Source: Scytonematopsis contorta HA4267-MV1
GTDB lineage: Bacteria > Cyanobacteriota > Cyanobacteriia > Cyanobacteriales > Nostocaceae
Direction: 5' to 3'
Length of the DNA stretch: 64,000 bases
Assembly (NCBI GenBank): GCA_019359035.1
Contig: JAHHIC010000076.1
Location: 24,678 to 88,677 of the forward strand
The notes under the pieces are model-generated. The model was given only the letters and a program-made list of their open reading frames with translations. It ran no database searches and had not been told where the DNA came from. The translations under genes were made by a program, and so were the position numbers. Shown here piece after piece: positions 9,377 to 18,358 of this stretch (position 1 is the stretch's first letter; each line of letters begins with the position of its first letter).

Positions 9377-10608
9377 GATGGTATATAAGAAGGCTTTTGA
9401 TAAAATTTGCTGAGTTGACGTTCGCAGCTTGTCTGAGTCAAAAGGATAGAAATATACTCTTTAACCCTAGGTAACCCGTTCATATTAATGTTAAAACAAT
9501 AATGGTTTTGTGGCTTTTGTTTCAACTGAAGCAAAATTTCATTCATGAGATTTTCGTGGTCAATATTTTCTGGATGAATAGCTTTAAATAAACCCAAATA
9601 TGCCATATTACCCGCTCTTATTAGCTGTTCCATTGAGGGCTTACAACGTGGTAAAATTATAGCTGGCTTATCAGCGGATAAAATTTCACAAACAGTATTG
9701 TAACCAGCCATAGAAACTACTAAATTTGCAGCTTGTATATAGCTCATCAAATCATCTGTAAATTCACCAATTATAATTTGAGGATTATTTCCCGCAGCCT
9801 TGACTACTAATTGCTTCTGCTGCACTGGCATTTCTGGACCGCAAATAATTAAACTTTTAATATTGTTATCTTTTGGCATCAGCGCTAAAGCTGACAGGTA
9901 AGCATCGACTAATTCATAACCATCTTCTCCACCACCAGGAGTTACTAAAATTAAAGGCTCTTGAGGTAATATTTGTAACTCTCTTCTAATGCATCTTTCG
10001 CTCTTGAGTCCTGCTTGGCGCCTCATATAACCGCAATATCGTACTTTTTCCAGAATTGCAGGTGAAAATTTATATTCTCTAGCAGTATGAAAAACTTCTG
10101 GTGTTCCGACTATTAATATTTGATGATAAAACTTTTCCAACGCTTCATAATAGCCGTGTTTTTGCCACTCAGCGACAGTTGTTTCTGGAGAGTCCAGGAT
10201 ATCTCTTAGTAACAAAACAAGTTTGCTTTCTGGAAGTGATTGATGCAGATAATTGATAGTATCAGTTAACTCGTTCTTCAGACCGAATGCTTTCTTATCT
10301 ACCAAAAATAAATCTGGTTGAAAATTGATTGCTGCCGATAAAATCATCTCTGAACGCAGCTTAACAGTTTGTTCAACCCCCATACCCAGAAATTTTACCG
10401 CGACTTCCCCACTTTCTCCTCGATTGAGACAGGGAAGCTTAATATAATCAAGCCCCTTTGGCATTCTAAAGCCTTGAAGCATGGGTGAACCAGACAGCAA
10501 CAAAATTGAAAGTTTCGGAATTTCTTGTAGTAGATGTTCGCAAATTGCTAGCATTCTGCGAATATTACCTAGTCCGTATGCGTCGTGGGAATATACCAGT
10601 ATTCGCAT
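9355..10608 (-). CDS. Glycosyltransferase, MurG/GT28-like
   Basis: A 417-residue protein with the same layout as its neighbour: MRILVYSHDAYGLGNIRRM (nucleotide-sugar GT-B N-domain loop), LILVTPGGGEDGYELV at the domain junction and NLVVSMAGYNTVCEILSADK in the C-terminal donor domain. It is the first gene of the minus-strand glycan run, so a promoter should lie between 10609 and 10774. Its C-terminus ends inside an STRR, so the native tail may have been replaced. Two similar GT28-like enzymes in a row suggest successive sugar additions (inference). Confidence 0.8.
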   Translation of the reverse strand: MRILVYSHDAYGLGNIRRMLAICEHLLQEIPKLSILLLSGSPMLQGFRMPKGLDYIKLPCLNRGESGEVAVKFLGMGVEQTVKLRSEMILSAAINFQPDLFLVDKKAFGLKNELTDTINYLHQSLPESKLVLLLRDILDSPETTVAEWQKHGYYEALEKFYHQILIVGTPEVFHTAREYKFSPAILEKVRYCGYMRRQAGLKSERCIRRELQILPQEPLILVTPGGGEDGYELVDAYLSALALMPKDNNIKSLIICGPEMPVQQKQLVVKAAGNNPQIIIGEFTDDLMSYIQAANLVVSMAGYNTVCEILSADKPAIILPRCKPSMEQLIRAGNMAYLGLFKAIHPENIDHENLMNEILLQLKQKPQNHYCFNINMNGLPRVKEYISILLTQTSCERQLSKFYQKPSYIPSLVIGNR

Positions 10609-10721
10609 TTTTGTTGTCCTCTGTATATACTTAGCAACGACATTGGCTTCGCTTTATGTCTTTTGCTTATACATAGCTTCACATTTATTTATTAGTTCTT
10701 AATGAAACTTTGATGAGAGTC

Positions 10722-10749
10722 TTCTCATGAAAATCTTTCTCATGAAAAT
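10722..10749. promoter_or_regulatory. Direct repeat TTCTCATGAAAAT x2, possible regulator site
   Basis: TTCTCATGAAAAT occurs at 10722-10734 and 10737-10749, a 15-bp period that would suit a dimeric response regulator. It lies upstream of the first glycan gene. A near copy (CATGAAAATCTTCTCAT, reverse strand) follows the OmpR-type regulator gene at 13995-14012. Function is inference. Confidence 0.3.
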
Positions 10750-10774
10750 ATTTTGATAACACTTAACTTCACGG

Positions 10775-12472
10775 TTAGAATAAAAAAGTCTTACGAATTG
10801 TACCCACATAAACCGGGTCATTACCAGCATTATGTTCTGGATTGAAAATAACAAAAAAGCCAGGAGTAATAAACAAATTATCAGTTAGCCGATAGCGGTA
10901 AAAAGCCTCAAAATGCAAAGCAGTGTCAGAGTCTTTACGGTCTGCAACGTCACTAGAAATAACTTTTGGTGGCTGACCGAACACTAGCCCTAACATATTA
11001 CCATCCCCACCAACATCATTAACAGCTAGAGTCGTCGCCCAAGTCAATATACTGGCTCTGCGACCTTTATATGGCTCAGATTCTGCCGTCGCATCAATTA
11101 AACCCACCCAACCAGAAAGAGTCAATGCTTTATTTAAACGCCAAGAGGTCTGAATCCCATAAGCATTGGCACTTGTAGCCGCATCTTCAAAAGGTTCATT
11201 CGCAAATTCACTACCTTTACCAGTATCTATAGTATTGTATGCACGAACGTAAGTTAAACCCAGACTCCAAGTTTTAGTTGGTTCCAGAGTCAGTTGTGCA
11301 ATAGCCCCATAAGCACCACCTGTAATTCCCTGTTGTGGGTCATTGGGTTTACCCCCAGCCATATAACCTAAAGTTAGTCTGACTGCTTTATTAAAACGAT
11401 ATTCCATACCAAAACCTGTACTACCACCCAGGTCATAAATTGCGGATTCATCGCTAAATTTACTAATGTTACCAATCGCGCTACTATTTATAGGAGCATT
11501 CATGGTATTTGCTGAAGAAGTTAAACTACCACCATCTGCGGCTAAGAACACTTGTAATTTCTTAATCGGTCGGAATTGATAACTAACTTGAGTGACTTCT
11601 AAATCATTTCTATTATCTCCAGCGAAAGATAAATTAGTCATATCTGTACCTGTAATTCGACCAAATCGCGGAGTATTTCTGGCTGCAAGACGGATTCGCA
11701 AGCGGTCTTTTTCACCAAAGCTAGTATCAATGTTCAATTCAGTGCGGTGACTGAAAATAATATTGCTGTTAACCTCATTACCACCCACAGCACTTATACC
11801 AAATATGGCTTTCCCTAAAAGTTGACTATGAGTGGAAAAAGATGGTTTTTTTTCCAATGCTTCTATTTGTTCTTGTAATGGTTCCAGTCGAGGTTTCAAT
11901 AATGCCAATTCTTTAGAGAATTCTTCTTGTAATCGTCGTAGTGCTTCCAACTCCTCTTGAGTAGCGAAATCCTCCCTGATTTTCTCAACCATTTGGGTTA
12001 CTGTATTCATACAAGTATTTAAAGCTGCTGCAAACTCATAGCGATTGATTACGCGATTACCCTGGAATGTACTGTCTGGATACCCCACCATGCAGCCATA
12101 GCGCTCTATTAAAGATTGCAAAGCACGAAATGACCAATCTTTCGGTTGTACATCTGATAATTGGCTGACGGATGTTACTTGTGTTAGCTCTTGATTGCTG
12201 AGTGTTGAGTGTTGATTGTTGACTGTTGGCTGTTGGCTGTTGACTGTTGAGTGTTGATTGTTGATTGTTGACTGTTGATTGACTATAATCCCTTGCGTGT
12301 CTTCAGTGGTCTCTGACTTTTGAGAAACTGTTTGAATCTCTCCTTCTCGTTTCTCAATTTGAGTATGAATTTCTGCATTAGCTATTACTGCTTTAGAGGT
12401 TGTACCAATAATCAACGCGCTAAGCAATATATTCAAGCCTACTAGCAAGCTTGGATAATACTTGTTTTCCAT
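10775..12472 (-). CDS. Iron uptake porin (SLH domain + OprB-type barrel)
   Basis: A 565-residue cyanobacterial outer-membrane porin. Seen in order: a signal-like hydrophobic N-terminus (LLVGLNILLSALIIGTT), an SLH domain (DVQPKDWSFRALQSLIERYG ... INRYEFAAALNTC), a coiled coil, then a long beta-barrel ending in aromatic FLF. ATG 12472 (MENKYY) is preferred over the frame start at 12502. Odd: between signal and SLH domain a heptanucleotide STRR is read in frame, giving a stretch of Q-N-S-T units (VNQQSTINNQHSTVNSQQ). The family anchors to the cell wall through SLH and has been linked to iron uptake. Confidence 0.9.
   Translation of the reverse strand: MENKYYPSLLVGLNILLSALIIGTTSKAVIANAEIHTQIEKREGEIQTVSQKSETTEDTQGIIVNQQSTINNQHSTVNSQQPTVNNQHSTLSNQELTQVTSVSQLSDVQPKDWSFRALQSLIERYGCMVGYPDSTFQGNRVINRYEFAAALNTCMNTVTQMVEKIREDFATQEELEALRRLQEEFSKELALLKPRLEPLQEQIEALEKKPSFSTHSQLLGKAIFGISAVGGNEVNSNIIFSHRTELNIDTSFGEKDRLRIRLAARNTPRFGRITGTDMTNLSFAGDNRNDLEVTQVSYQFRPIKKLQVFLAADGGSLTSSANTMNAPINSSAIGNISKFSDESAIYDLGGSTGFGMEYRFNKAVRLTLGYMAGGKPNDPQQGITGGAYGAIAQLTLEPTKTWSLGLTYVRAYNTIDTGKGSEFANEPFEDAATSANAYGIQTSWRLNKALTLSGWVGLIDATAESEPYKGRRASILTWATTLAVNDVGGDGNMLGLVFGQPPKVISSDVADRKDSDTALHFEAFYRYRLTDNLFITPGFFVIFNPEHNAGNDPVYVGTIRKTFLF
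12193..12282. repeat. TTGACTG-type STRR inside the porin gene
   Basis: About a dozen heptamers of the GTTGACT/GTTGATT type lie within the porin reading frame. Three heptamers equal seven codons, so the frame is kept and the repeat is translated as a Q/N/S/T-rich linker. Confidence 0.9.
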
Positions 12473-12657
12473 AATTGTAACTATACGTAGTAAAAAAAAC
12501 ATCTCACAGTGAAGTTATCTTACAACTAATTTACAGTTAAAATGACATGATGTATTAGTATAAATAAATTCAATCTCAAATTTAGAGTCAAAGCTATTTT
12601 TGCTTTTTGACCATATTTTGTATCACCCTAGACTTGCGCTAACAATAGTTCGTACCC

Positions 12658-13224
12658 ATGAAGATTATTCAACATCTACTACCTAGATTAATCGTTGCTA
12701 CTGTCATATTGGCTAATATCTTTACTAACATTGCCATTCCAGGTGCTATAGCTAGTGAAATTCAAAAAAATCCCCAAAAAAGTACCTTAGAATCAGGTGA
12801 TTATCTTCGTTTGATTAGTATTCGAGCGAGCGAAATGACTGTTGGGACACGTAATATAGAATATGCTTTTACTATCAACGTTCCAAAGTCATCTGACCCT
12901 ATAGAAAAGGTGACTATTGCTCAACGTTCAGGACTAGAGATAATTCAATTTAACCCTAGTAAAGTCAGGGCTTATGGTAGCAGCAAAGAACAACGCAATG
13001 TGAAAATAAGTCAGGTAAATACAGATTCAAAAACACAGGGTATAACTGCTACTTTTGACACTCCTGTACAGCCAGGTCAAGTATTGAAAGTAGTTATTGG
13101 TGTCAACGAAAATCCTTTTTCTGACGGAAATTATTTATTCAATGTTGCAGTCTATACTCAAGGAAAATCTGATAATGCTTTGTCTTTGGGTGTAGGTCGA
13201 TTGAGAATTACTTCGATTCGCTAA
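12658..13224 (+). CDS. DUF2808 domain protein, secreted
   Basis: A 188-residue protein with an N-terminal signal-like segment (LIVATVILANIFTNIAIPGAIA) followed by a DUF2808-like beta-rich domain: YAFTINVPKSSDPIEKVTI and GQVLKVVIGVNENP are typical. DUF2808 proteins are cyanobacterial, exported and of unknown role. It is divergent from the porin gene with 185 bp between them, so both promoters must lie in 12473-12657. Confidence 0.8.
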   Translation: MKIIQHLLPRLIVATVILANIFTNIAIPGAIASEIQKNPQKSTLESGDYLRLISIRASEMTVGTRNIEYAFTINVPKSSDPIEKVTIAQRSGLEIIQFNPSKVRAYGSSKEQRNVKISQVNTDSKTQGITATFDTPVQPGQVLKVVIGVNENPFSDGNYLFNVAVYTQGKSDNALSLGVGRLRITSIR

Positions 13225-13244
13225 GTTTAATTAGCTAAGTTTAT

Positions 13245-13601
13245 TTAAGGCAAATGAGACTTTACCTTTTCTAACAAATCACTGAACTTAAAAGGCTTAG
13301 TTAAATAATCATTAGCACCCAGTTTTAAAGCTGTAGTTTTATTGCATTCATCAGCCATAGCAGTTACCACAATAATCGGGAACTGCTCTCCTTGTTTGCG
13401 AAGTTCTTTCAAAACAGTCCAACCGTCTTTAATTGGTAGACCTAAATCCAACAGCAGCAACTCAAACTCTTCTTTGTCAGACATTTGTAAAGCCTCCTGT
13501 CCATCAAAGGCAAGGGTTGTTACAAAACCATTCTTCCGCAATCCTTTTTCAATGAAAGCGGCTAAACGTTCTTCATCTTCAGCAATCAATATACGATTCA
13601 T
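13245..13601 (-). CDS. Stand-alone response regulator receiver protein
   Basis: 118 residues forming only a receiver domain: acidic pocket EDE near the N-terminus, phospho-acceptor Asp in LLLLDLGLPIKDGW, conserved Thr/Ala in VVTAMAD and Lys in YLTKPF. No output domain. The N-terminal residues are almost the same as those of the OmpR-type regulator at 14013-14684, so it may be a duplicated and shortened copy. Probably a phosphorelay intermediate or protein-protein switch. Confidence 0.88.
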   Translation of the reverse strand: MNRILIAEDEERLAAFIEKGLRKNGFVTTLAFDGQEALQMSDKEEFELLLLDLGLPIKDGWTVLKELRKQGEQFPIIVVTAMADECNKTTALKLGANDYLTKPFKFSDLLEKVKSHLP

Positions 13602-14012
13602 TATTATTACCCAAGTGCAAGAAGCATATTATACTCATATACTTATCGGTATCATCTAACTATATAATAGTTTATATAGATTTAACAACTGGCTATCATA
13701 GACTTTCACAATAAAACATTTTAATATTACTTTTGTTAATCAATATGTAGTACCCTGAATAATTCATAAAAAATAAAACGTTATTCATAAATAAATATTT
13801 GTAGTGCGGGCATCTTGCCCGCTTGAAACTGTAAGCTGTTCGGCTTCCATCTACAAGCTGTTCGGCTTCCAGTCGCAAGCAAAACGCTTCCAGTCGCAAG
13901 CTGTTCGGCTTGCACTACAAATTATTATGGTGATTCGGCAGGGGGAGAGGTATTTAAATATTAATTTCCTATACTCAAGTAAGAATGTCATGAAAATGTG
14001 ATGAGAAGATTT
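13602..14012. other. Gene-free spacer with repeats
   Basis: No coding signal is seen. It holds an AT-rich half, a hairpin-headed repeat block (13801-13918) and an inverted repeat CATGAAAAT ... ATTTTCATG just behind the regulator stop codon (about 13988-14016). Confidence 0.7.
13801..13918. repeat. GTAGTGC hairpin-headed composite repeat
   Basis: Starts GTAGTGCGGGCATCTTGCCC (a GCGGGC/GCCCGC hairpin), continues with three imperfect CAAGCTGTTCGGCTTCCA-like units and closes with GCACTAC, the inverse of its own start. The same head begins blocks at 21934, 25041 and 28297 with different inner tandem units. Confidence 0.85.
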
Positions 14013-14684
14013 TCATGTTCGCAACCGATAACCCATCCCCCGAACTGTTTCAATTAAATCGCTACCCAATTTTTTGCGTAAATAGCCCACATAAACATCA
14101 ACAATATTGGAACCTGGGTCATAGTCGTAACCCCAAACCCTATCTAGCAACTGCTCACGACTCATGACTTGTCCGGGATGACGGAAAAAAGTTTCAGCGA
14201 GAGTAAATTCCCGTGCTGGTAGTTCTATGGTCTCTGTCCCTACCTTTACCTTGCGCGAACGTAAATCTAAAACCACATCTCCCATTTTGAGAATCATCTC
14301 ATCTATGGTTTGAGTCGCGGTGCTATTACGTAACCTAGCTTTTATCCGTACCAATAACTCTTCAAACCGAAAAGGTTTTGTTAAATAATCATCTGCTCCC
14401 GCTTCAAATCCAGCAACTTTGTCTTGAATATCATCACGAGCAGTTAAAATAATTACCGGGAAATTTTCACCTTGTCCTCGTAATTCTTCTAAAACCTCTA
14501 AACCATTTTTGCCAGGAAGCCCTAAATCTAAAATCAAAAGGTCAAAATCGCTACCTAGCGCCATTCGTGTTGCAGATTCAGCGTCACCAGCTATAGCCGT
14601 TGTAAAACCGTGAGAACGTAGCCCCTTCTCGATAAAAGCAGCAATACGGGATTCATCTTCTGCGATAAGGATTCGATTCATCAC
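14013..14684 (-). CDS. OmpR-family response regulator
   Basis: 223 residues: a receiver domain (AEDE pocket, phospho-Asp in LLILDLGLPGKNG, YLTKPFRFEELL) followed by a winged-helix DNA-binding domain (REFTLAETFFRHPGQV, LDRVWGYDYDPGSNIVDVYV, VRGMGYRLRT). Full length for the family. The gene begins 10 bp after the stop of a decayed histidine kinase, presumably its former partner, so it may now be driven by another kinase or be unphosphorylated. Confidence 0.92.
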   Translation of the reverse strand: MMNRILIAEDESRIAAFIEKGLRSHGFTTAIAGDAESATRMALGSDFDLLILDLGLPGKNGLEVLEELRGQGENFPVIILTARDDIQDKVAGFEAGADDYLTKPFRFEELLVRIKARLRNSTATQTIDEMILKMGDVVLDLRSRKVKVGTETIELPAREFTLAETFFRHPGQVMSREQLLDRVWGYDYDPGSNIVDVYVGYLRKKLGSDLIETVRGMGYRLRT

Positions 14685-14694
14685 TTACAACCTC

Positions 14695-14960
14695 TTATGG
14701 GGGTTCCAAAGGTAAGACAACAATAAAAGTAGAACCTGTTCCCAATTTACTTTTGAGATGTATTTTGCCGCTAACCCTAAGGTTATAGCTCTAATGAAGG
14801 ATAAAGCAAATCCGACACCTTCAGAACAGTAACCAAAGGTTGGTGGTGCGAGCAAATCTCTCAAAAATTCGTTGTTGGTCAGCAGGCACTATAATATACC
14901 TTCTCCCATATCCTGCATCCAAAAGCGAACTTTAATTTTGCTTTGTCTTGGAAGTATTTA
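14695..14960 (-). pseudogene. Histidine kinase ATPase domain, decayed
   Basis: Reading the minus strand across frames gives the C-terminal order of a histidine kinase: KVRFWMQDMGEGI (G1 box), VPADQQRIFERFARTT (F box), SEGVGFALSFIRAIT (G2 box), SGKIHLKSKLGTGST and a last VVLPLEPP before the stop at 14697-14695. At least two frameshifts (after GEGI and after RAITLG) and an in-frame stop separate these blocks, and no upstream dimerisation domain is found. The remnant sits directly 5' of the OmpR regulator, the usual position of a cognate sensor. Confidence 0.8.
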
Positions 14961-15136
14961 AAACACTATCATCATCAGTAGTTTATTGTGTAGCATTTTG
15001 TGCCAGATTTATAATTGCTTGTGACAGTCTTTAGTTGTTCGCAACCATTTTACTTGCTGCTATAGCATCTAATAAGCTATATTATATAGGCTTTTCAGCT
15101 ATGTCCCTGATTTTTAACAACATTTTCCGAATTAAA

Positions 15137-15691
15137 TTAATTATTTACAACTGCGTAATCTTCCAAAGCTGCTTTGGCTCCTGCTTCGATAATCAAACTC
15201 AAGTCGCATCCATACTCAGCAGCACAGCTAAAGGAGCCAAGTTCCAATATGTGAAGTTCTCCCTTGGATTCACAAATATCTACTGTGTACAATGATTCTG
15301 GATACCATTTAACACTTTTTAGTATGTCGCTAAGATAATTTTCTAGATAGCCACCCTTAATCATTTCATCGATTCTTTCTTCTCCGACTAAATAAAGAGA
15401 GCCTGTGATAATTTCATTTTTATAAACAAAAAATCTCCATTCTCTGGTAATTGGTTGTTTCCCACTCACTAACACTAAAGTTGTTTGGTCTGTTGAAAGT
15501 TCACTTCCCAAAGACTGCATGGTATTTAAAATTTTAATGTTAAAGATACCTGCTCGAAAGGACTTCATGTTGCTGTTCGGTCTGATGAATAGCTCTCCGT
15601 CAGATTGGAAATAATCAAGAATTTCTTCTTTTCTTCTAATTAACTCCCCTAAAGGGAGAATAAAATATTTATTATTTAGTAAATATCTACT
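15137..15691 (-). pseudogene. ATP-grasp domain protein, 5'-truncated
   Basis: The ATG-started frame (15568-15137, 143 residues) covers only the C-terminal half of an ATP-grasp fold: REWRFFVYKNEIITGSLY and the metal-binding ILELGSFSCA region. The same frame continues upstream without ATG to 15691 and still reads like the family (YFILPLGELIRRKEEIL, ELFIRPNSNMKSF), then meets a stop with no start codon. The first third of the gene is therefore missing. It may survive as a short ORF from Met at 15568, but the nucleotide-binding N-lobe would be absent. Confidence 0.65.
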
Positions 15692-15711
15692 TTATATTTC
15701 ATTTATATATT

Positions 15712-15740
15712 AGGGCGGGCAAGGATGCCCACCCCACAAG
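15712..15740. repeat. GGGCGGGCAAGGATGCCCACCCC repeat
   Basis: GGGCGGGCAAGGATGCCCACCCCACAAG; a hairpin of the GGGC..GCCC kind. Copies: 20191 (degenerate), 24509 (inverted), 57000, 57562 (inverted) and 61311 (inverted). Always between genes. Here it lies exactly where the ATP-grasp gene has lost its 5' end. Confidence 0.85.
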
Positions 15741-15784
15741 ATTGAATACCCACAAGAGTTGATACCTACAAAAGCGGATGCCTA

Positions 15785-16768
15785 CTAGCTCATGGACAAC
15801 ATTCTTTGCATGGGACGCAAGGCAGCTAAGCGTATTTCTTCAGACATGGTAATTTCTGGCTCGCAGTTTTTCATGGCTAAATACAATTTTTCTAGTGTAT
15901 TCAACCGCATAAACGGACACTCATTACAATTACAATTATTTGTCGGTGGTGCAGGAATAAACTGCTTATCTGGTGCAGCTTTTTGCATTTGATGAATGAT
16001 TCCTGGCTCCGTAGCGACTATGAATCCTTGACTTTTACTTTGCTGGCAATACTTAAGCAGTGCAGCTGTTGAACCTACGTAATCAGCGTGACGCAACACC
16101 GTTTCCTCGCATTCCGGATGAGCAATTACTTCTGCATCTGGATGTATAACTTTTAATTGAACAATTTTCTTTTCGGAGAAAGTTTCATGAACTATGCAGC
16201 TACCTTGCCACAGTAACATGTCACGTCCTGTCTGCTGCATTACATACCGACCTAAATTTCGGTCGGGGGCAAAAATAATTGGCTGCTCTTTTGGTATTTG
16301 CTGGACAATTTTTACCGCATTGGAACTAGTACAGATAATATCGCTCATCGCCTTAATTTCAGCTGAGCAATTTATGTAAGAAATTACCAAATGTTGAGGA
16401 TGCTTAGCTTTAAACGCCGCAAATGCTTCTGGTGGGCAGCTATCAGCCAAGGAACAACCTGCGGTAATATCAGGCAATAATACCATTTTTTCAGGGTTAA
16501 GGATTTTCGCCGTCTCTGCCATAAAATGAACACCAGCAAAAACAATCACATCCGCTTGAGTTTTTGCTGCTGCGTTCGCCAATTGTAATGAATCACCAAT
16601 AAAATCTGCAATATCCTGAATATCTGGCTCTTGGTAATAATGCGCTAGAATCACCGCATTGAGCGACTTTTTCAGACTCTCTATTGCCGCAAACAAGTCT
16701 AGCGGTAGCGTACCCTGAGCTATTTCTCTTTGAGCAAGTTCTCTTTTAGGAAGTACAGTTGTAAACAC
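15785..16768 (-). CDS. nadA: Quinolinate synthase
   Basis: Makes quinolinate from iminoaspartate and dihydroxyacetone phosphate in NAD synthesis. 327 residues, full length. Seen: [19 protein letters not shown], the three 4Fe-4S cysteine regions ([30 protein letters not shown]), and three-fold repeat architecture. Single gene, with no nadB or nadC in view. Confidence 0.97.
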   Translation of the reverse strand: MFTTVLPKRELAQREIAQGTLPLDLFAAIESLKKSLNAVILAHYYQEPDIQDIADFIGDSLQLANAAAKTQADVIVFAGVHFMAETAKILNPEKMVLLPDITAGCSLADSCPPEAFAAFKAKHPQHLVISYINCSAEIKAMSDIICTSSNAVKIVQQIPKEQPIIFAPDRNLGRYVMQQTGRDMLLWQGSCIVHETFSEKKIVQLKVIHPDAEVIAHPECEETVLRHADYVGSTAALLKYCQQSKSQGFIVATEPGIIHQMQKAAPDKQFIPAPPTNNCNCNECPFMRLNTLEKLYLAMKNCEPEITMSEEIRLAALRPMQRMLSMS

Positions 16769-17226
16769 AGTTAGGTTTCTTTATTTTCCAAATACTCTGC
16801 CATCTTGCATTATCAAATAATTTCCTCCCCTTCCCTCCTTCCTGTGTTCTTGAGGAGGTTTAATAACGAGGCGATTAAGTTACTACAAGATACAAGTGCG
16901 TTGTTATTTTAATTATAGTGCTTTTTACCAAAAATATATAGCCCTGCAATAAAGTTTTTTACCAATAAACAAACTTACATGTATTTCCGTAGAGACGCGA
17001 TTTATCGCGTCTCCGTCGTCGTATCGCGTCTTGCGTCTCCGTCCTCAAAACCCACCCAGCGATTTCTAATCGCCAGGTGTAATATATGACCATTAATATC
17101 GTCGCTTAACTACAATATTAACTCCCACTAACATTTTTAAGCCCTCTGCCTTTGCTCTTCTCCTTTTTTATATGCCAAAATCTCCGAGAGTTTTCTATCC
17201 TGGAAAAAGAAGGCAAGGAAAGTCGC
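16769..17226. other. Spacer between nadA and the phosphoesterase gene
   Basis: Divergent promoters are expected here. The only structure seen is the GAGACGCGAT palindrome at 16992-17013, followed by two broken copies of its right arm (GTATCGCGTC, TTGCGTCTCC). Confidence 0.6.
16992..17041. repeat. GAGACGCGATTTATCGCGTCTC palindrome with partial copies
   Basis: A 22-bp inverted repeat followed by two partial right-arm copies, the beginning of the arm duplication that is more advanced at 34331 and 50883. Confidence 0.8.
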
Positions 17227-18156
17227 ATGACCAGTCAGGAAACTCATAAAAGAACCCTAAAAATCGCGGTCGTTGGAGACGTTCACGACCAATGGGAAAC
17301 GGAAGATGAAATCGCGCTTAAATCGCTGGGTGTTGACTTAGTGTTGTTTGTCGGGGATTTTGGCAACGAATCGGTCGAAGTCGTGAGGGCGATCGCCTCG
17401 TTGGAAATTCCCAAAGCAGCAGTGATGGGCAACCACGATGCATGGTACAGCGCTACGGAATGGGGACGAAAAAAATGTCCCTACGACCGAACAAAGGAAG
17501 ACTGGGTGCAGCAACAGTTGGATTTATTAGGTGAGGACCATGTTGGTTATAGTAAACGAGATTTTCCGGAGTTTAATTTAACCGTAGTTGGTGGTCGTCC
17601 CTTTAGCTGGGGTGGGCCGGAATGGAAATTCGCTGATATTTGTAAAGAACGGTATGACGTAAATGATTTTGATGAATCGGCTGCTCATATTTTTTCCCAA
17701 GTAAAAAGTGCTGCTCATGACACAATCATTTTTCTAGGTCATAATGGTCCTTCCGGCTTAGGTGACAGAGGAGAAGACCCCTGTGGCAAAGATTGGTATC
17801 CAGTAGGTGGTGATTTTGGCGACCCAGATTTAGCGGAGGCAATATCTCTAAGCTTGACACAGAAGAAAAATATTGCCTTGGTCGCCTTTGGGCACATGCA
17901 CCACACTTTGCGACATACAAAAGATGCCATACGCAGGCGCGTTTTTAGAAGTCCAGAAGGAACAATTTACTTAAACGCAGCCAGCGTACCTCGAATAGTG
18001 GAAAAAGGAAGAGAAAAATTACGGACTTTTTCCATCGTGTTGCTGGAAGATGGTGTGGTTACCCAAACAAGCCAAGTTTCTCTGGGGAATGAGCTACAGG
18101 TCTTCAATGAAGAAATTTTGTACAAACAACCCAAACCAGTTGTGCAATCTCTGTAG
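17227..18156 (+). CDS. Metallophosphoesterase, TIGR04168-type
   Basis: 309 residues with the calcineurin-like phosphoesterase metal motifs in order: VVGDVHDQW (D-x-H), LFVGDFGNES (GD-x-x-D/N-type), VMGNHDAWY (GNHD), LGHNGPSG and FGHMHHTL (GHxH). It matches the cyanobacterial TIGR04168 group, whose substrate is not known. ATG 17227 (MTSQETHKR) is preferred to a TTG 75 bp upstream. A HIP1 site lies at 17389. The tRNA-Ser gene follows in the same direction. Confidence 0.9.
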   Translation: MTSQETHKRTLKIAVVGDVHDQWETEDEIALKSLGVDLVLFVGDFGNESVEVVRAIASLEIPKAAVMGNHDAWYSATEWGRKKCPYDRTKEDWVQQQLDLLGEDHVGYSKRDFPEFNLTVVGGRPFSWGGPEWKFADICKERYDVNDFDESAAHIFSQVKSAAHDTIIFLGHNGPSGLGDRGEDPCGKDWYPVGGDFGDPDLAEAISLSLTQKKNIALVAFGHMHHTLRHTKDAIRRRVFRSPEGTIYLNAASVPRIVEKGREKLRTFSIVLLEDGVVTQTSQVSLGNELQVFNEEILYKQPKPVVQSL

Positions 18157-18189
18157 TAATGATATATAATATATTCTTGGTCAGTGAAT

Positions 18190-18232
18190 TTTAAAGCTAA
18201 AAGCTAAAAATTAAAGCTAAAAGCTAAAAACT
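18190..18232. repeat. AAAGCTAAAAGCTAAA short tandem repeat
   Basis: TAAAGCTAAAAGCTAAAAAT occurs twice in tandem directly before the tRNA gene; A/T-rich heptamer-like repeat. Confidence 0.7.
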
Positions 18233-18268
18233 GACCCAACCGAAGGCAAATAGCCAACGGTTTTATTT

Positions 18269-18353
18269 GGAGAGGTGGCAGAGTGGTCGAATGCGCTCGA
18301 CTTGAAATCGAGTGATGCGAAAGTATCCGTGAGTTCGAATCTCACCCTCTCCG
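18269..18353 (+). tRNA. tRNA-Ser (anticodon UGA)
   Basis: 85 nt fold as a class II tRNA: acceptor stem GGAGAGG/CCTCTCC with G discriminator, anticodon stem CTCGA/TCGAG with loop CTTGAAA (anticodon TGA), a long variable arm (TGATGCGAAAGTATCC) and T-arm GTGAG-TTCGAAT-CTCAC. No CCA is encoded. The accessory region begins right behind it, consistent with tRNA-Ser being a common integration site, though no integrase or flanking att repeat was found. Confidence 0.97.
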
Positions 18354-18358
18354 TTTAA

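Noticed and set aside
13696..14001. Short frames of 65-67 residues on both strands
   Set aside because: They are readings of the GTAGTGC composite repeat.
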